Positions 1-12,809 of a stretch of 64,000 nt of DNA are shown one piece after another. How positions within the stretch are numbered: the stretch's first letter is position 1; every line of letters begins with the position of its first letter. The DNA comes from Brassica napus (Eukaryota; Streptophyta; Magnoliopsida; Brassicales; Brassicaceae). Location of the stretch: the NCBI RefSeq assembly GCF_020379485.1, contig NC_063450.1, forward strand, positions 52,165,374-52,229,373. Reading direction: 5' to 3'. The translations under genes were made by a program, and so were the position numbers. The notes below the pieces were generated by a model that was not told the DNA's origin, made no database searches, and worked only from the letters and a program-made list of their open reading frames with translations.

Positions 1-1804
1 ATGATACAATGAAGAGATGTGATGCTAATGTAACACAACCAACCTGTATACTGTTAATTAGCTCCTGAGGATGCTCAACGCGCAAACCAACCTGGTCCAC
101 ACAAACATATAGACATCAAATGATAAAAAACCAAGCCAGAGAAGATACTTACCATATAAAACAAAACTTACAGCAAAATCTTTTGGAGTCAGCTCCACAT
201 TACGAGAAAGAAGCATCTCATAAGTGTCACGTGCTGAGTGACCAACCGCAAGAACAACTGCATCGAATTTTAAATCCTTGGAGCTACTCTGCAACTTGTC
301 TGTTGAATCCGAAACTCTGACTCCAACAACACGAGAATCCTCTACAAGAAGATCGTCTACACGAGTCCCAAACTTGATATTCACCTAATTAAACATATGC
401 AGTTAAAGAGGAGCTCACAAGAGACTTCAATCAATCTACTTGTCAATAAACTTACTCCTGCGCTTTGAAGATAATGTCTGAAATTACGGAGTAATGGAAT
501 TAGCTTGTCTGTTCCTAGATGAGGCTTTCCATTGACCAGTATGTTATCAGGAGCACCAAAACGAACCAACGTCTTCAACACCTGCAACAATTGAAAGATA
601 ATGTCACATTTTACTGAAAAGTGAACTGTGCTTGTTTAACAACTAGGAGTCTCAGGATCCTAACCGCTAAAACAGTGGCACTGTTCTTCCCTATTCGAGT
701 AACAAGCTTTCCATCACTCCAAGTACCTGCACCACCCTGCGTTGCATAAGTGCTAAACTATATGACTTTGACAATAACAAACTAGTAACAGGCTAAAGAG
801 AAGAAGTTTTATTTTAAAACCTCGCCAAAGCAGAAGTTACTCTCCATATCCAAGATCTTACGAACTACCAAAGCGCCTATATCACGTCCCCTTTCTTCCA
901 CTGCTTGTCCTCTCTCAATCAATGTCACATCAGCACCAAACTCTGCAAGAACAAGAGCTGCAAACAGACCAGAAGGACCTCCACCCACAACTGCGACTCT
1001 CGGTTTGCTTCTTCCTCCTCCAGTGCCATTGATAACCACAGGCTCATGCTCTCCAGCTGCTGCATCACCGTTGACTCTTCTACACTCGTTGACTACACTG
1101 ATCAAGTCACCAGAAACAGTCTTCTCAGGAGACAGATGCTCAACAAGCCCAAGCTTGGGCTCTAACCGGAAAATGAAATCATGAGCACGAGGCTCCAACT
1201 CAAGAAGCGTCTTCACATCCAAGTCCACAGTATACACAAACTTAGCTTCTTTCAGAATCTAAACAACAAAGATGAAAACTTTCACTCACTTCAACTATAA
1301 TCACAACACTGAATCAAACCGTCACATACCTTCCTAGCGTCAAAAGACTTCCTCACAACAGAAAACGCTTCTTCTGGCAGCATAGAAGCAACCTGAAGAA
1401 TCCAAAAATAGTATAAAGTTTCGAACTTTTCATATAAAGTTTGGAACTTTTCCACCGGAGAAACTCACCGGAAACTCGATAACTTTAGCGATGGCTTGAA
1501 GCAGCCCTTCTGAGATTCCGAGAGAATCTTTACCAGGGTCGTCTCCGACGGGGACTCCGAGCTTAGAGAGACGCCATACTCCTTCGAGCTTGTTCTTAAC
1601 CTTTGCCGCAGCTTCCTTCTGCTCTGTTCTCAGCTTCTTCCTCTCTGAAGGGTATCTCCGCTTCCCGGTTCGCTTAGCAGCGCAGAGGATACGGTTTGTT
1701 TGGATACGTGGATAAGAGAGTACTGGTCTTGGATGAGGAATTCGCAGCTCATTGCTGATAGATGAGAGGAATGAAGGAGTGAAGACAGTTTGGGAGAGAG
1801 ACAT
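1..1804 (-). CDS. PDE327: FAD/NAD(P)-binding oxidoreductase (PDE327-like), 3' end beyond window
   Basis: Likely plastid flavoprotein, orthologous to Arabidopsis At4g30720 (PIGMENT DEFECTIVE 327), whose loss affects pigmentation; the exact reaction is not known to me. Seven exons can be joined in frame on the minus strand: 1469-1804, 1330-1392, 821-1258, about 669-736, about 460-583, about 167-385 and 44-91. The gene continues past position 1. The N-terminus is Ser/Arg-rich and transit-peptide-like. A Rossmann dinucleotide-binding motif, VAVVGGGPSGLFAALVLAE, lies in exon 3, and a later exon has GLRVEHPQEL, typical of this oxidoreductase family. I chose the ATG at 1804 (MSLSQ) over one three codons upstream. 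No stop or frameshift is seen in the visible exons. Family assignment is firm; the symbol rests on remembered homology. Confidence 0.85.
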
Positions 1805-2714
1805 AACGCACAAGCTCTCTCTCTCTCTGTTTCTGTTCCAAAGAGTTATCCTATCGTATTCAAATTGAATTCACTTGAGTCCGGTTACTATGATTGGTGT
1901 CCAAACCGGTTTGTTTGGTCTGGTTCGATTTTGATCTGGTTTAAGGTTCTAAAATTAAGTTTTTTTTTTTTGTCTATGACACGAATCTTTTTCTATATGA
2001 AATAAAATGATCATTCTATTATTCCATTAATAGATAATTTGAAAAAAAAAAATTACTACAATTTCATTTCATTTTTCGTATTATAAAAAAAAAATCTATT
2101 ACATTTTTATTATTTGCAGGTATGAATACTATTTTGTATTTGCTTAGTGAAATACAGACCATGTAACATAATATTTTTGTAGAACTGTGTGACATAAATA
2201 ACATGTAACAGACCAAACATTCTCCCATGACCTGTACACTTTATCTGAATTTAACTTCCATGTGTCTTTTGAATCTTTGTTGACCATTTTCGATTTTTGT
2301 AAATGTCATCTTTGCAGAGAGGCTATGCTAATCTTATTTGTATTGTTCCAATTTCATCGGATGTACCGGAAGAGACTTGTTTTTTTTTCCTGTTATCATC
2401 ATGCGATCATTAACTAACCGATTTGCAGATGCCAGCATTTAGTACTCAACATTCAAATATATTGGCTTGTTTGTCAAGTTAAAGAAACTCCAACTGTCAG
2501 CCCTTAAATCGAAGGCTTCGCAACATAATTACATTACCAAACTAGTTACAGATATATACAATAATTACATAAATTCATAAATACCAATTGTTTATCTACC
2601 CTATAAATCTAAAAACAGCAAAAATTCCCATATCTTCAAGAGGCTACGAATCTGGTTAGTATCTCCTTCATATTGTCTATGGCAATATCACATTTTGTAT
2701 CAAAACATTTATGA
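1805..2714. other. Intergenic, AT-rich
   Basis: Promoter side of the oxidoreductase and downstream side of the small membrane-protein gene. It holds poly(A)/poly(T) runs and no coding or repeat structure I can support. Confidence 0.6.
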
Positions 2715-3191
2715 TCACGAGGCCATAGAAATGGCTAATGGCATCTCGCTTTCATGTGAACCAACACTTGAGGTTGACATTCGTTTCTTGGACTGGTTCC
2801 CTTCCATAGACACTAGAACTTGTCCTTGTGGATGAGCTATATCCTCTGGATCATCATTATCAAGAGGCTCTAACGATTTTTCGGGAGGGTCAAGATCTGA
2901 TGGCATGGTCTCTCTGCTCGCGGTGTTATCATTACCACCGGATCCAATGACCATCCTAAATCCAAAAGTGCGTGAAATGATGCGGTATACAAAGGTTAGA
3001 ATCCAAAAGAACCAAGGGAGACAAACAAAGAAAATGCCAAGGTAAGAGAGCCATATTGGTGGGTATGGGAGGATTGTGTATGCAATTAGACAACCGCCTC
3101 CGACAGCAATGGACAAGAAAAGAAACAAGGTAATGAGACAGATGAATGCCCTCCCCGCCTGTGGATCTGGCACAGGCATTATTGATCTCAA
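2715..3191 (-). CDS. Small plant membrane protein with two transmembrane helices
   Basis: Single-exon ORF of 158 residues. Residues about 15-40 (ICLITLFLFLSIAVGG and following) and about 45-72 (PPIWLSYLGIFFVCLPWFFW and following) are two closely spaced hydrophobic helices. They are followed by a polar tail rich in Ser, Asp and Glu. From its place in the conserved gene order it probably matches Arabidopsis At4g30770. I do not know a function and infer only an integral membrane location. Start is the first ATG at 3191; a second in-frame Met four codons later is possible. It lies head to head with the ASG1-like gene about 1.3 kb away. No introns or breaks are seen. Confidence 0.75.
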   Translation of the reverse strand: MRSIMPVPDPQAGRAFICLITLFLFLSIAVGGGCLIAYTILPYPPIWLSYLGIFFVCLPWFFWILTFVYRIISRTFGFRMVIGSGGNDNTASRETMPSDLDPPEKSLEPLDNDDPEDIAHPQGQVLVSMEGNQSKKRMSTSSVGSHESEMPLAISMAS

Positions 3192-4135
3192 AGATGAATT
3201 GAAGGATCAATGAACGTTTAAGGGTACTACTATATCATCCTCCATTTAATTACAAGGTTGATATGTTGAGGATGATCAGCTTGAACCAAGGATAAACCGA
3301 ATAAATCACACACAAACAAAAAAATAGTGTTGAGGAGAAGGAAACCACAAGAGGATATCTTTTGTTTGTGTGCGACTTATAATTTGACAAGAATAGCCAT
3401 TAGTCATTGGCCAATCCATAAGAAAGGGACGTCCGTAGATGAAGGTCCTATAACATTGAATTATTGTTGGATCAAAATCATTTTTAAACATTTTTTCAAT
3501 CTCAATCAATCAGAAAGATGATATGTTCTTATGTGTAAGAGTAAACTTATATATAAATACCAATTAAGAAGAAATGTGACGAAATTTAGTTTACTATATT
3601 TATCATCAAAATACAAAAAAAAAAGTATTCTAGTTCTGGAGATTTGCTTTCTATATTCAATATTGGACGTGACAAAGATGATAGTTCTTGTAATTATACA
3701 CATTCAAAATATATGTTTACTAAAATAATCAAGAATTAAAATGTGTATGTTCAGTTTTGTATTTTTATAAGTTGATCCCTAGTTATTTGATAATATGTGT
3801 TTGTTAACACATTCAAAGCATAAACTCAAGAAATGTATACTTAAACCGATTTTTTGAAGCATTGTTTCATTCTCAAAGCTTCAACTACAATTATAGAATG
3901 AAAGTTTAAGGTTGGAACGAAGACTTTTATTCATTCAAAAAGATTTTAAAGCTTGTATGGTTGCACTTTTTATCTTGTTCAAATTTTGACAAATACTGGA
4001 AAGTTGATTTCATTTGTGTAGGATTAAGATAAGATTGTATTTAACTTAAGTTAGATTACCATAAGTGGCTTAAAGAAACATTGTTGACTTAGAGACCACA
4101 AAAATGGCAAGTTAATTTAGGCAGTGAAGAGAGAA
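3192..4135. other. Intergenic between divergent genes, AT-rich
   Basis: No open reading frame with plant protein character, no inverted repeat and no transposon end was recognised. It serves as the shared upstream region of the membrane-protein and ASG1-like genes. Confidence 0.5.
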
Positions 4136-4307
4136 ACACGTGGCAATTTCTCTACCTATAGCCGTCATAAGAATAAGCAAATACGGGGACCCACCCAATA
4201 TATACTGGCTGTTCGCCAGCGATAACTGTAAGAATAAGCAAACACGTGGCAATTTCCACTTCAAATAACAATAGCGCGTGGCATTACAGTCGCGGTAAAC
4301 ACGCGTC
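4136..4307 (+). promoter_or_regulatory. ABRE/CE3-type promoter cluster of the ASG1-like gene
   Basis: Two identical ACACGTGGC ABRE/G-box cores occur at 4136-4144 and 4242-4250, each followed by AATTTC. They are joined by GCGCGTGGC at 4274-4282 and ACGCGTC at 4301-4307, which resemble the CE3 coupling element. All lie 175-346 bp upstream of the ATG at 4482. Paired ABREs with a coupling element are the known arrangement for bZIP-mediated abscisic-acid response. The sequence shows the motifs; ABA control of this copy is inferred. Confidence 0.55.
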
Positions 4308-4481
4308 GAAAGCCGCCAGGAGAATCCTCTTTTTCTCAATCAATCAATCCTAGGGTTTGCTGATTGATAATCAAATCCTCTGTGAAAGATTCTGACTTTT
4401 GTTTCCTTCTTCGTGATCTCGTTAGCTGATTGACTAATCCCATCTTGGGTTTTAACCTGAGAGAAAGTGATTCGTGTTTGG

Positions 4482-6632
4482 ATGGTGGAAATGAGGAGAT
4501 CGGAGTCTGAATTGTCGGCGAAGTGCCGAGCCGAGTTTCCGGTGAAGCTGGAGATCGTGGAGGATGATTTGGAGGAAGAGCACGGTCCTCTCAACAAGCG
4601 ATCTAGGGTTTGTTCTTTCTCTGCGAATTTGATTGTAAAGTTTACTTTTTTAATGAAATTTATTTGCTGAATGGAACGATTTAGTTATGGAGCTGTGGGA
4701 CTAGCTCGTCGCCAATGGCACCGGCCATGTATAACCCGCTTGATGAGCCGAGTCCTCTTGGACTAAGCCTTAGGAAGAGTCCGTCTTTGTTGGATTTGAT
4801 TCAGATGAGGCTAACGCAGAGTGGTGACTCAAAAGCTGAGACGATGCAAACGACGGGTGTTAAGAAAGAGAGTAAATGTATCACTGCTGCATCAGCTGGA
4901 GCGACGTTAGCTCCAGGGAGTATTGAGAAGCTGAAAGCTTCCAACTTTCCTGCTTCAGTTCTAAAGATTGGCAAGTGGGAGGTGAGCCGTGGGAGATTTT
5001 GCGTTTTGATGTATGTTTTATGGTTCTGACTTGACAGGGTTCTATTTTTGATAGTACAAATCAAGGTATGAAGGTGATTTGGTGGCGAAGTGTTACTTTG
5101 CAAAACATAAACTTGTTTGGGAAGTGCTGGAACAAGGTCTCAAGAGTAAAATCGAGATCCAATGGTCGGATATTGTGGGGTTAAAGGCAAACTGTCCTGA
5201 AGATGGACCTGGAACGTTGACTCTCGTGGTATAATATTCACTCATGCTCTTATTCATTCACACATCCTAGGCTTGTGTTCTGACTCTAATCTCTGATCTC
5301 TTTTTTTTTTTGTTTCAGCTTTCTAGGCAGCCCTTATTTTTCCGGGAAACAAACCCACAGCCTAGAAAACATACTTTGTGGCAGGCAACGTCAGACTTTA
5401 CCGATGGCCAAGCTAGCTTGTACAGGTAATTGAAAAAAAAAATAGCATTTTGTGACTGGTCCTAGCTTCAGATAACGATAGTCTCTATGTGATCTTTTAG
5501 GAAGCATTTTCTGCAATGTGCTCAAGGGATAATGAACAAACATTTCGAGAAGCTTGTGCAGTGTGATCATCGCCTGTTCCATCTAAGCCGTGTGCCAGAG
5601 ATAATCATGGACTTTCCCTACTTTGATGCTCGGCAATCTATCTTTGAGGATCCAAGTGAACGAAAGGGCTATCCTTATGGGAATTTGAATCTTGGCATAG
5701 GTCCTTCAATAGCATCTCCCGTTGGGGCTCAGTCATCATCTGAACATATGTATCTGTCTCATGAAGCACCATCTCCCAGCTCAGGTACTGTGATAACTGC
5801 ACCTTCTAGTTGCTTTCATACCTCCTTATTTGGAGTTTTTTTTCCTTTTCACTTTTTGCTAAATTAAAATTTTGTGTTTTCTCTTTCTGCGTGTTTGTTT
5901 CATTCATCTCTATTGATAGATGCTCGAGCAAATGAAGGAACTGGGGGTGCTGAAGCAGTCAATTCAAGAAACACAACGGATTGTGGTCAGATCGGACTAC
6001 ACAAAGCTATATCACTGAGTGATTTCCTTGCAGTTCTCGGTGATTCAAAGAAGAACACTACGGATTCGTATCAGGTTGAAGAAGAAGCTGGGGTGAATCA
6101 ATCTATGTCAGTGAGTGATTTGGTTGCATTCTTATCTGATTCAAGAAACATAACCGATTCAAGTCAGATAAAAGTACCTGGACTACAACAATCCATATCA
6201 GTGAGCGATTTTGTTGGACTTCTCTCTGATTCTGCTGGTGGAAACCATCCGGAAGATATGGAGAAATTCGAGATCTTGAAACAGCAATTGCTAAGTGATA
6301 ATATCCAGTTCGATACACCAGATGAGAAGTCTCTCATGCCAAGGGTTAATTCTTTATTCAACCTCTTGTACAAGGAACCCAACGTTGCTGCAAACTCACA
6401 GGTCAATACTGAAGTCTCGGTAGGATTTAAGTCTGAACTCCATGATCTGAATGGGACAGTGTCTGCCAACAGCAACAGCAACAGAGTTGTTGATCCTGCT
6501 TCCAGCAGCAAGCCACAGGGTATGTTAAGAAAAGACTCGTTCAGCGATTTGCTCTTACACCTCCCCCGAATCACATCCTTGCCAAAGTTCTTGTCCAACA
6601 TTTCAGAAGAAGATGGTGATGCATATAAATAG
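4482..6632 (+). CDS. ASG1-like nuclear protein (At4g30780 type)
   Basis: Homologue of the plant-specific ASG1 (altered seed germination 1) family, which responds to ABA and salt; the molecular activity is unknown. Six exons join in frame: 4482-4607, 4685-4981, 5055-5228, 5319-5425, 5501-5784 and 5920-6632, giving 566 residues. The N-terminal part holds an acidic stretch and RSRLWSCG. The conserved core includes SPSLLDLIQMRL, KIGKWE and the FTDGQAS region. The last exon has three tandem repeats of about 31 residues (345-372, 373-404, 405-434), each ending in a motif like SVSDLVAFLSDS, with a related SFSDLLLHLPRI near the C-terminus. I chose ATG 4482 (MVEMRRSE) because the frame upstream has no ATG. 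It converges on ATG11. The ABRE cluster upstream agrees with stress regulation. Confidence 0.85.
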
Positions 6633-7130
6633 ATAATTCTATAGATTCTGCTTTTGTTTTCATGATTTGGCAAGTATAGAAGCCTGAACTATTAGCTTTT
6701 TCTATTTTATCATGTGAATCAAAATTCTCTTTTGGTTACTGAAACCCCACAAGGATTTGAAGAAACATGTTTTCATAATGAATTTGTGTAGATAAAACAA
6801 TGTCTCAAGAGTGGTAGGCATTCCATTATTAATCGTAAACTTTTATTTTATTACAGCATTAAATGCAAAGCAGAGTATGTACAAGGATAAGAGATTAATT
6901 AAACTAAGAATCTACGATCAGTGATCATCAGGTTTACAGGAAGAAGAGAGAGATGAAATAAAATAGTTAAAAAGGGAGAAATGAAACCCAACACCCACAA
7001 ATCAAACAAGGGCTGTCCGGTTATTGATTGTCATTTGAATAAGAACTATTTACATTTCTTTCTATCTTTTATGGGAGGGAGAGGGGGTTTCTTCCATCAC
7101 ATCTATCTGCCTTTCGAACAAGCAAAAGGA
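6633..7130. other. Convergent 3' intergenic region
   Basis: The 3' flanks of the ASG1-like gene and ATG11 meet here. It is AT-rich and would hold both 3' UTRs and polyadenylation sites. No extra gene is seen. Confidence 0.6.
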
Positions 7131-10100
7131 TCAGGAAGCTTGTTGATGAATAGAGGTGTCAGGCAGCATTGCTATTGTCACTATGAAGTATTCACATCCT
7201 GAAGAAAGACCATAAGGGTTTGTTGTTGTTCCTGAAGATGATGTTGACATTGAACTTGATGCCAAATTTGGCTGCTTCACTGCTTGACGCTCGATGTGGA
7301 CAATCTGTCCAACAATGTATGTAGGCCGGTTTGGGAGGTGATCTGTGAACAATGCCTCGGATTCACTGGATAAGTAGTAGTTTGGGCAGTTCCTGTTGAT
7401 CGCCTCGTAATGTCCTGCTTGATTTAGCACAAATGCTGCTATCTCGTGGACTTCAAGACGACCGAATGATATCTTTTCTTTATTTGCCTGTCCACCAATT
7501 TTCTCAATCAAAACCGAGGACACACCAAACAATGAAACAATGACTGCTATTAGAGATAACAGTGAGCCTACCTGCTTGCCAAGTTGGTGCTTAGTGTACA
7601 ATGTCTTCACCAGCTCTTTCTTCTCCACCAACTCCTTTCTTGTCTGTTCAATTGTAGCATCAAGATTCCGGCACTTTTCAAGTAACTCCTCCCGGTGTTT
7701 AGAGATGAAGCTAACTTTGTCTGCGAGGACTCGGATGCATTTCCGGAACTCAACAGTACCATCATCTTCACCGTCATTAATGGAGCTGTGAAATTCCCAA
7801 GTAGGACAAGAGCTTGAAAAGTGCCATATAAACTAGAAACAATGGACTATAGTTTTGGAAGCAATGATACAGACAGGAAACTTACTTGTCTAAAGCTTGA
7901 GCCAAATTACGCAAAGACTCGGCAAAACCAGCAACCCCACCCCCAGTACAGACAGAGCTCCGGAATCTTTCAAAGAGACCTCGTATCTTCACAGATGAGA
8001 CACGGAGTGCATTATACTCAGACGCTCTACGATCAGCAGCACAAAGATGTGTCTGAGCCTCTTCTCTTGCTTCATGCAAGCAGTTCTCCAAATGCGCACA
8101 GTTCATCTACAACCAAGAAAGCATTACTTACCACATCAGAAAGAAAACTTTTAAAGATTCCAGAGAAAAAAAGAGATGAAATAGCTGCAAAACCTGGGAT
8201 TCTTCGAGAAGCTTCTGATTCATTTCCAACTCTCTGCTCAGACTCGCTACCTCTTCCATAGCACCATTTAGCTTGGACTCAGTCTCATTCAGTTTACTGG
8301 ACTTCTCCATCAGCTCATTTCTAAGCTCCAAAATAATATCATCACTGTGTTTGGTATCTAAAGATTTAGTTGGGCTCTCGGCTGTTGAACTGTTACTTAG
8401 AAACACACCCATCCCTCCCACCACATTATCCTTCCCACCTTGCTCATTGTTTTGCTGGCTTTCCAGCATCGATGAATCAAGAGGATGGCTTAGCACCAGA
8501 GAGGAGGAATCCACCATATCCTCATCCATACCTTCCCGGCCTTTACATGGCTGCTTGCTAGAATGGTTTGAAACACATGAGACCTCATCCATAGGGTTTA
8601 AGCCACCAGAGACATCCTTCTTATTAACACCTCTCTGTCCCTGTGAATACTCATCGTTGAGACGTTGTTCCAGTTCACGTATGCGCTTCTCATATGAATC
8701 ATAATGCCTTTGTTTCTCCTTCAGCATAGATAGGAGATGTTTCACATACTCATCTTTGGCCTGCAGCGCCTCTTCTGTTTTCTGTGCTGCGTTTTTCAAC
8801 AAAGTTTCAACGTTACTTTCATCTATCTCCTCGTATTCAACTTGGGGACCTAATGAACAAATCCGAGAGATGGCAGAAGCAAGCTCAGCTTTTAGTTTCG
8901 CGTTCTCAACTTCCATCTTGCTTGTTCCAGCTATCTCCACTAACTCTGAGACCTCTAGGATATCATCAAAACTATCTTTGTTAGTGTCTACACCTATCTC
9001 CTCAGCCTCAGCAGAACTACTTGAGGATGCAATCTTTGGCTGTAACCCAACTAGATACGCAGGAGCATATCTATCAACATCTGCCATTTCAATATTGATC
9101 AAACTAGTATCATAAGGAGAGACATTGACATCACACTGAGTGGGAGTATCATATAAACCCATAGAAGCCAACACATCACGAGGTACAAAGTGACCATGCG
9201 TCTTAAGAAACTCCTCACGTCTCCTGACCTCTGCCTCCCTCTTCATAGCAAGCTTCTCCGCCAACTGCCCAGCCATGCCCATGTAAAGCTTCATAGAGGC
9301 TTTTCTCCTCACAGCCTCCGCGAGGCAGGCCCTGTAAGCGGGGCCAACACCGCGGACTAACTTCAGGTCTGCGAATAAGTCGTCTTGACGCACCATCGCC
9401 TCTCTAAAAACGGGAAACTGTAACTTAGCGTCTTTGATGATGTATGTGACGAATGTTATCTTTTGCATGTAACTGTGTACGAAGCTGTTCATCTCATTCT
9501 TCTTGTTTTTGCAAAATTCTAGGAGTTCTGAGATGGAGTCATAGCAAGCCTGCATCTGGGGAAGGTGATTCCTGTCGTGCACTTCGTACATAGGTCCCAG
9601 GGCTGAAACGGCATCATGAGGTCGGAGAGATGAGGAAAATTGGCTTGACATGCAATCATCCACAAGCTTCTTAACCGTATTGACATCTTTGCTGTTTCAG
9701 GATTCATAAAACACTGTCAGATAGCAGAAATTTTCATGTATAAAAAGGGGAAAGTCATCATTGAATTGACCATGGTTCTAAAAATCGGTTTAAATGCTAG
9801 GCAGTAACTCGGTCCTAGCCGAATTTTTTTTTTTTTTTAAAATCAGTTTAAATTGTTCTAAATCGGTTACAATCAGTTTAAATCGAAATTAGTCTAAATC
9901 TGTTAAATTAAGCAATAATGTTAATACAAATCCACAAATTTGTTTAATTACTTTTGTTTTGTATATTTAATTTTGATAATTCATCCAAATAATTTTGTAA
10001 ACTAAACTCAAAAACTAGAATATTTTATATAAATATAAAATATAAATAAAATTAATCAATAAATTCGTTAATACCTAGACCATTCTAGGCTCTAAATAAT

Positions 10101-11164
10101 CCACCTATTCGCTGGTCTTCTATAAAAAATCTAGTTACAGCCTATCTTTCTTCAACATTGGAAATGACTACTAAACAACATAAAATTTCCCAACTGAGAC
10201 AAATAATTTTATGATGAACAAACCTGAGAGATTGCATTATGCTATTTTGCTCATTAATGAAGTGTTCATGCTCCTTAACAATCACTTCCAAGTTCTCCTC
10301 CATCGACAAGGAAGCCCTGCAAGCAAACAACTCCTCCACCTTGCGCTTGACCTCCACAAACATCTGCTGGAACTGCGCAATCTTATTCTCAAACTGCCTG
10401 TGAGAGCTCCCACAACTCTCCGCAGCCAGTGATAACTTATTTTCCTTGACAAAGTCCAGCAAGCATTTCCTCGAATCAGTTTGAAGGTAAGGGTGAACCT
10501 TAACCGACCTCAGCTTCTCAACATCCCTTCCGAAATTCATCAGCAGATCGGAATGGAGACGGTGCTGATGCTTGTAAAGCTTCATGAACTCGAGAAAGTT
10601 CTGGTATATCACCCTGTAGTACTGCTCCAAGTTCCTCGTAGCAACTTCAACCGCGCGCTGCTGCACCTTCTGCTCTCTAGCAAACCTCTCGCAGTTCTCA
10701 TGCTTCAGGACCGTGCAATCGTAGATGGCGCGGCCTCTAAGGAAATGGTATCTGAACTGCCTCTCGTACGAAGGTAAGGCCTTTAAAGCTGGATCTGACG
10801 CATCATCCAAGGGGTGATGCTCGTGCAATGAAGCCGCAGGTGGTAAAGCATCATCAACTATCTCCTGTAAATCCACATCTTCCGGTGATGGCGGATGAGA
10901 GTTGCTTTGCAGCATAGCTTTGTTGAAAACAAAGACTTCTCTATCACTTGCCGGAAGCCCGAAGGATGAAAGCAGCTTCTGTGGCTCAAGCTTCATGTCC
11001 AGCGAGAGGAGAAGCTGGTCGGAGAGGCTAATACAGGAGACAGACTCAACGAAACGCATCACGGATTCAACTGAAGTTGTCTCGTTGCATTCAAATGCAA
11101 ATGAGTGGCCGTTCTCAGCCACGCAGAGGATAAGCCTGCCTTCATCAGTGAAGCTTCCGCTCAT
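7131..11164 (-). CDS. ATG11: Autophagy-related protein 11 (ATG11)
   Basis: Scaffold of the ATG1/ATG13 kinase complex that links the complex to autophagic membranes and acts in the cytosol at phagophore sites. Five exons join in frame: 10224-11164, 8194-9691, 7886-8106, 7572-7785 and 7131-7487, giving 1,076 residues, near the length expected for plant ATG11. The N-terminus (MSGSFTDEGRLILCVAENGH) starts a ubiquitin-like domain. It is followed by an ATG17-like helical region, long coiled coils rich in Glu/Lys (about 560-830) and the C-terminal ATG11 domain with FGRLEVHEIAAFVLN and YYLSSES. Start ATG is at 11164. No frame break is seen, so the gene looks functional. Intron 1 (9692-10223) contains repeat-like DNA. 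The next Arabidopsis gene I would expect upstream (a ribosomal S11-type gene) is not present. Confidence 0.93.
9768..10140. repeat. MITE-like insertion in ATG11 intron 1
   Basis: This AT-rich stretch starts ATGGTTCTAAAAATCGG and contains several short related runs (AATCGGTT, AATCAGTTTAAAT). Near the other end it has CCTAGACCATTCTAGG. The layout resembles nonautonomous DNA elements common in Brassicaceae introns. I could not fix both ends or a target-site duplication, so family and limits are uncertain. Confidence 0.35.
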
Positions 11165-12809
11165 CGTAGCCACCAAATTAAGGAAGAACAGAAGATGGGA
11201 GCCAAACCAATTCAAATTAAAGACTAAGGCTTTCTATATCTTCGACCCTTGACCAAAACACAGATTCATCAAAGAACACAAACGACTGTACTTTCCAAGA
11301 AACCCACCACGAAATATCCTCAAAGTCTCCAACTTTAAGCCAAATCTAGTACTAATATATACTTTCCAAAGTACCCAGAACGAACATTTTTTTATCAAAA
11401 GGAACGAACTTTAAGCAAACCCTAGACGCAAAAAGCAGACGCGATGCGAAGAAACGAACGCGATTGCGTGAAGAGACGAGTGTCAAACTCGATAGAGATC
11501 AAAAGGATCAAAAAATTAAACAATTTTAATATCCTCAAGAAACCTCCGAAGGCTTCATCTTCTTCTTCTCTTTTGTTTGTTTTCAATATGTTATTAATGG
11601 AAAGTTACGCAGAAGGTTCTTCCTCTCTCACGCAACACAACACAACACAACACAGAGTCGCCTTTCTCCCTCTGTACGAGAGAGAAGAACAGAACAGATA
11701 GAGAGGCCTTGTCTTATTTTGTTTTATTTTATAAAAATGTAATTGTTTTAACTTTTTTATTATTTTCACTTTAGCGCTGTAACTCTTTAACTAGTTTGGT
11801 TTCATTCACCCCAATAGTTACGTATATTAAAATATAAAACCTTCTACATCATCAAAGTCGTATCAATCTTTATGACTTAGCCCTACCGGATTTTGAATAT
11901 AATAAACGTGTTACATTGGGTTTGATTAAGTTATTTTGACTTTGTTGACTTCGATTTGGTTTAAGAGAAACTAAAATTATATTTTTTTGGTTCATTAAAA
12001 ATCTCAACCTCGACCTAATCAATCCAATCCAATCCAATCCAACACTTGTTTTGGATAAGAACAACCATTGTGGCCATAACCTTATCCGAGTTCATTGTTT
12101 AGGTGTGATCTGATAAGCTTGTGTTTGTATTAATAAAAAATGGTGAAAACACACATCTATGCATAAAAGTAGATTTAGCATTTTATATCATATGATCATC
12201 TTGATTTGCATGTGATGTGAATTGGTCCACATACACACAAAAATGTCCATAGGCGGTCCATTATTACTGGAGAGAAAGATGATTAAATTAAGCATGCAAA
12301 CAGCTTGGCATTGAAATTGATCTTGAATGTTATAATGTTTCTACACGTTTTTTTTGGCTGCTACTGGTTTATTTTTTGTAAGGAAAACTTGTAGAAAAAT
12401 TAGTTGCATTAAACTTTACTAAGTAGGAGCAGAGCCGTGCGAGCAATAACAGCGTACATAAGCGATTAAAAGAAATTTTCCCTCACTTATAAAATGATGT
12501 CTTAACAAATCAGTCACCTTAAAATCCTTAACATGAGATATAAGAAATAAAAAATAAGATGAATCTCCTTTGTTAATATGAAACTTTGAATTTAAATAAA
12601 AAAAACCTTGAATTTGAGAGCGTGTTCACGCAAGAAGAAGCCGATCGACGAAGTTTTTAAAAAATGTTTAAAGTAAATTTTAATAATGAACTAATAATAG
12701 ATTAATAAATGTATTTCTTTGTTGTGGGCATGTGGCTAATATCTTGCTTACTAATATGATTTATAAAGTCTTACGATTAAACCCAGATCAATATATATTA
12801 TTACTCTTC
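11165..12809. other. ATG11 upstream region and AT-rich intergenic DNA
   Basis: The first 600 bp probably contain the ATG11 promoter and leader. A short ACACA-type repeat lies near 11632-11655 and a CCAAT microsatellite near 12020-12040. The rest is AT-rich with no supported gene. Confidence 0.5.
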
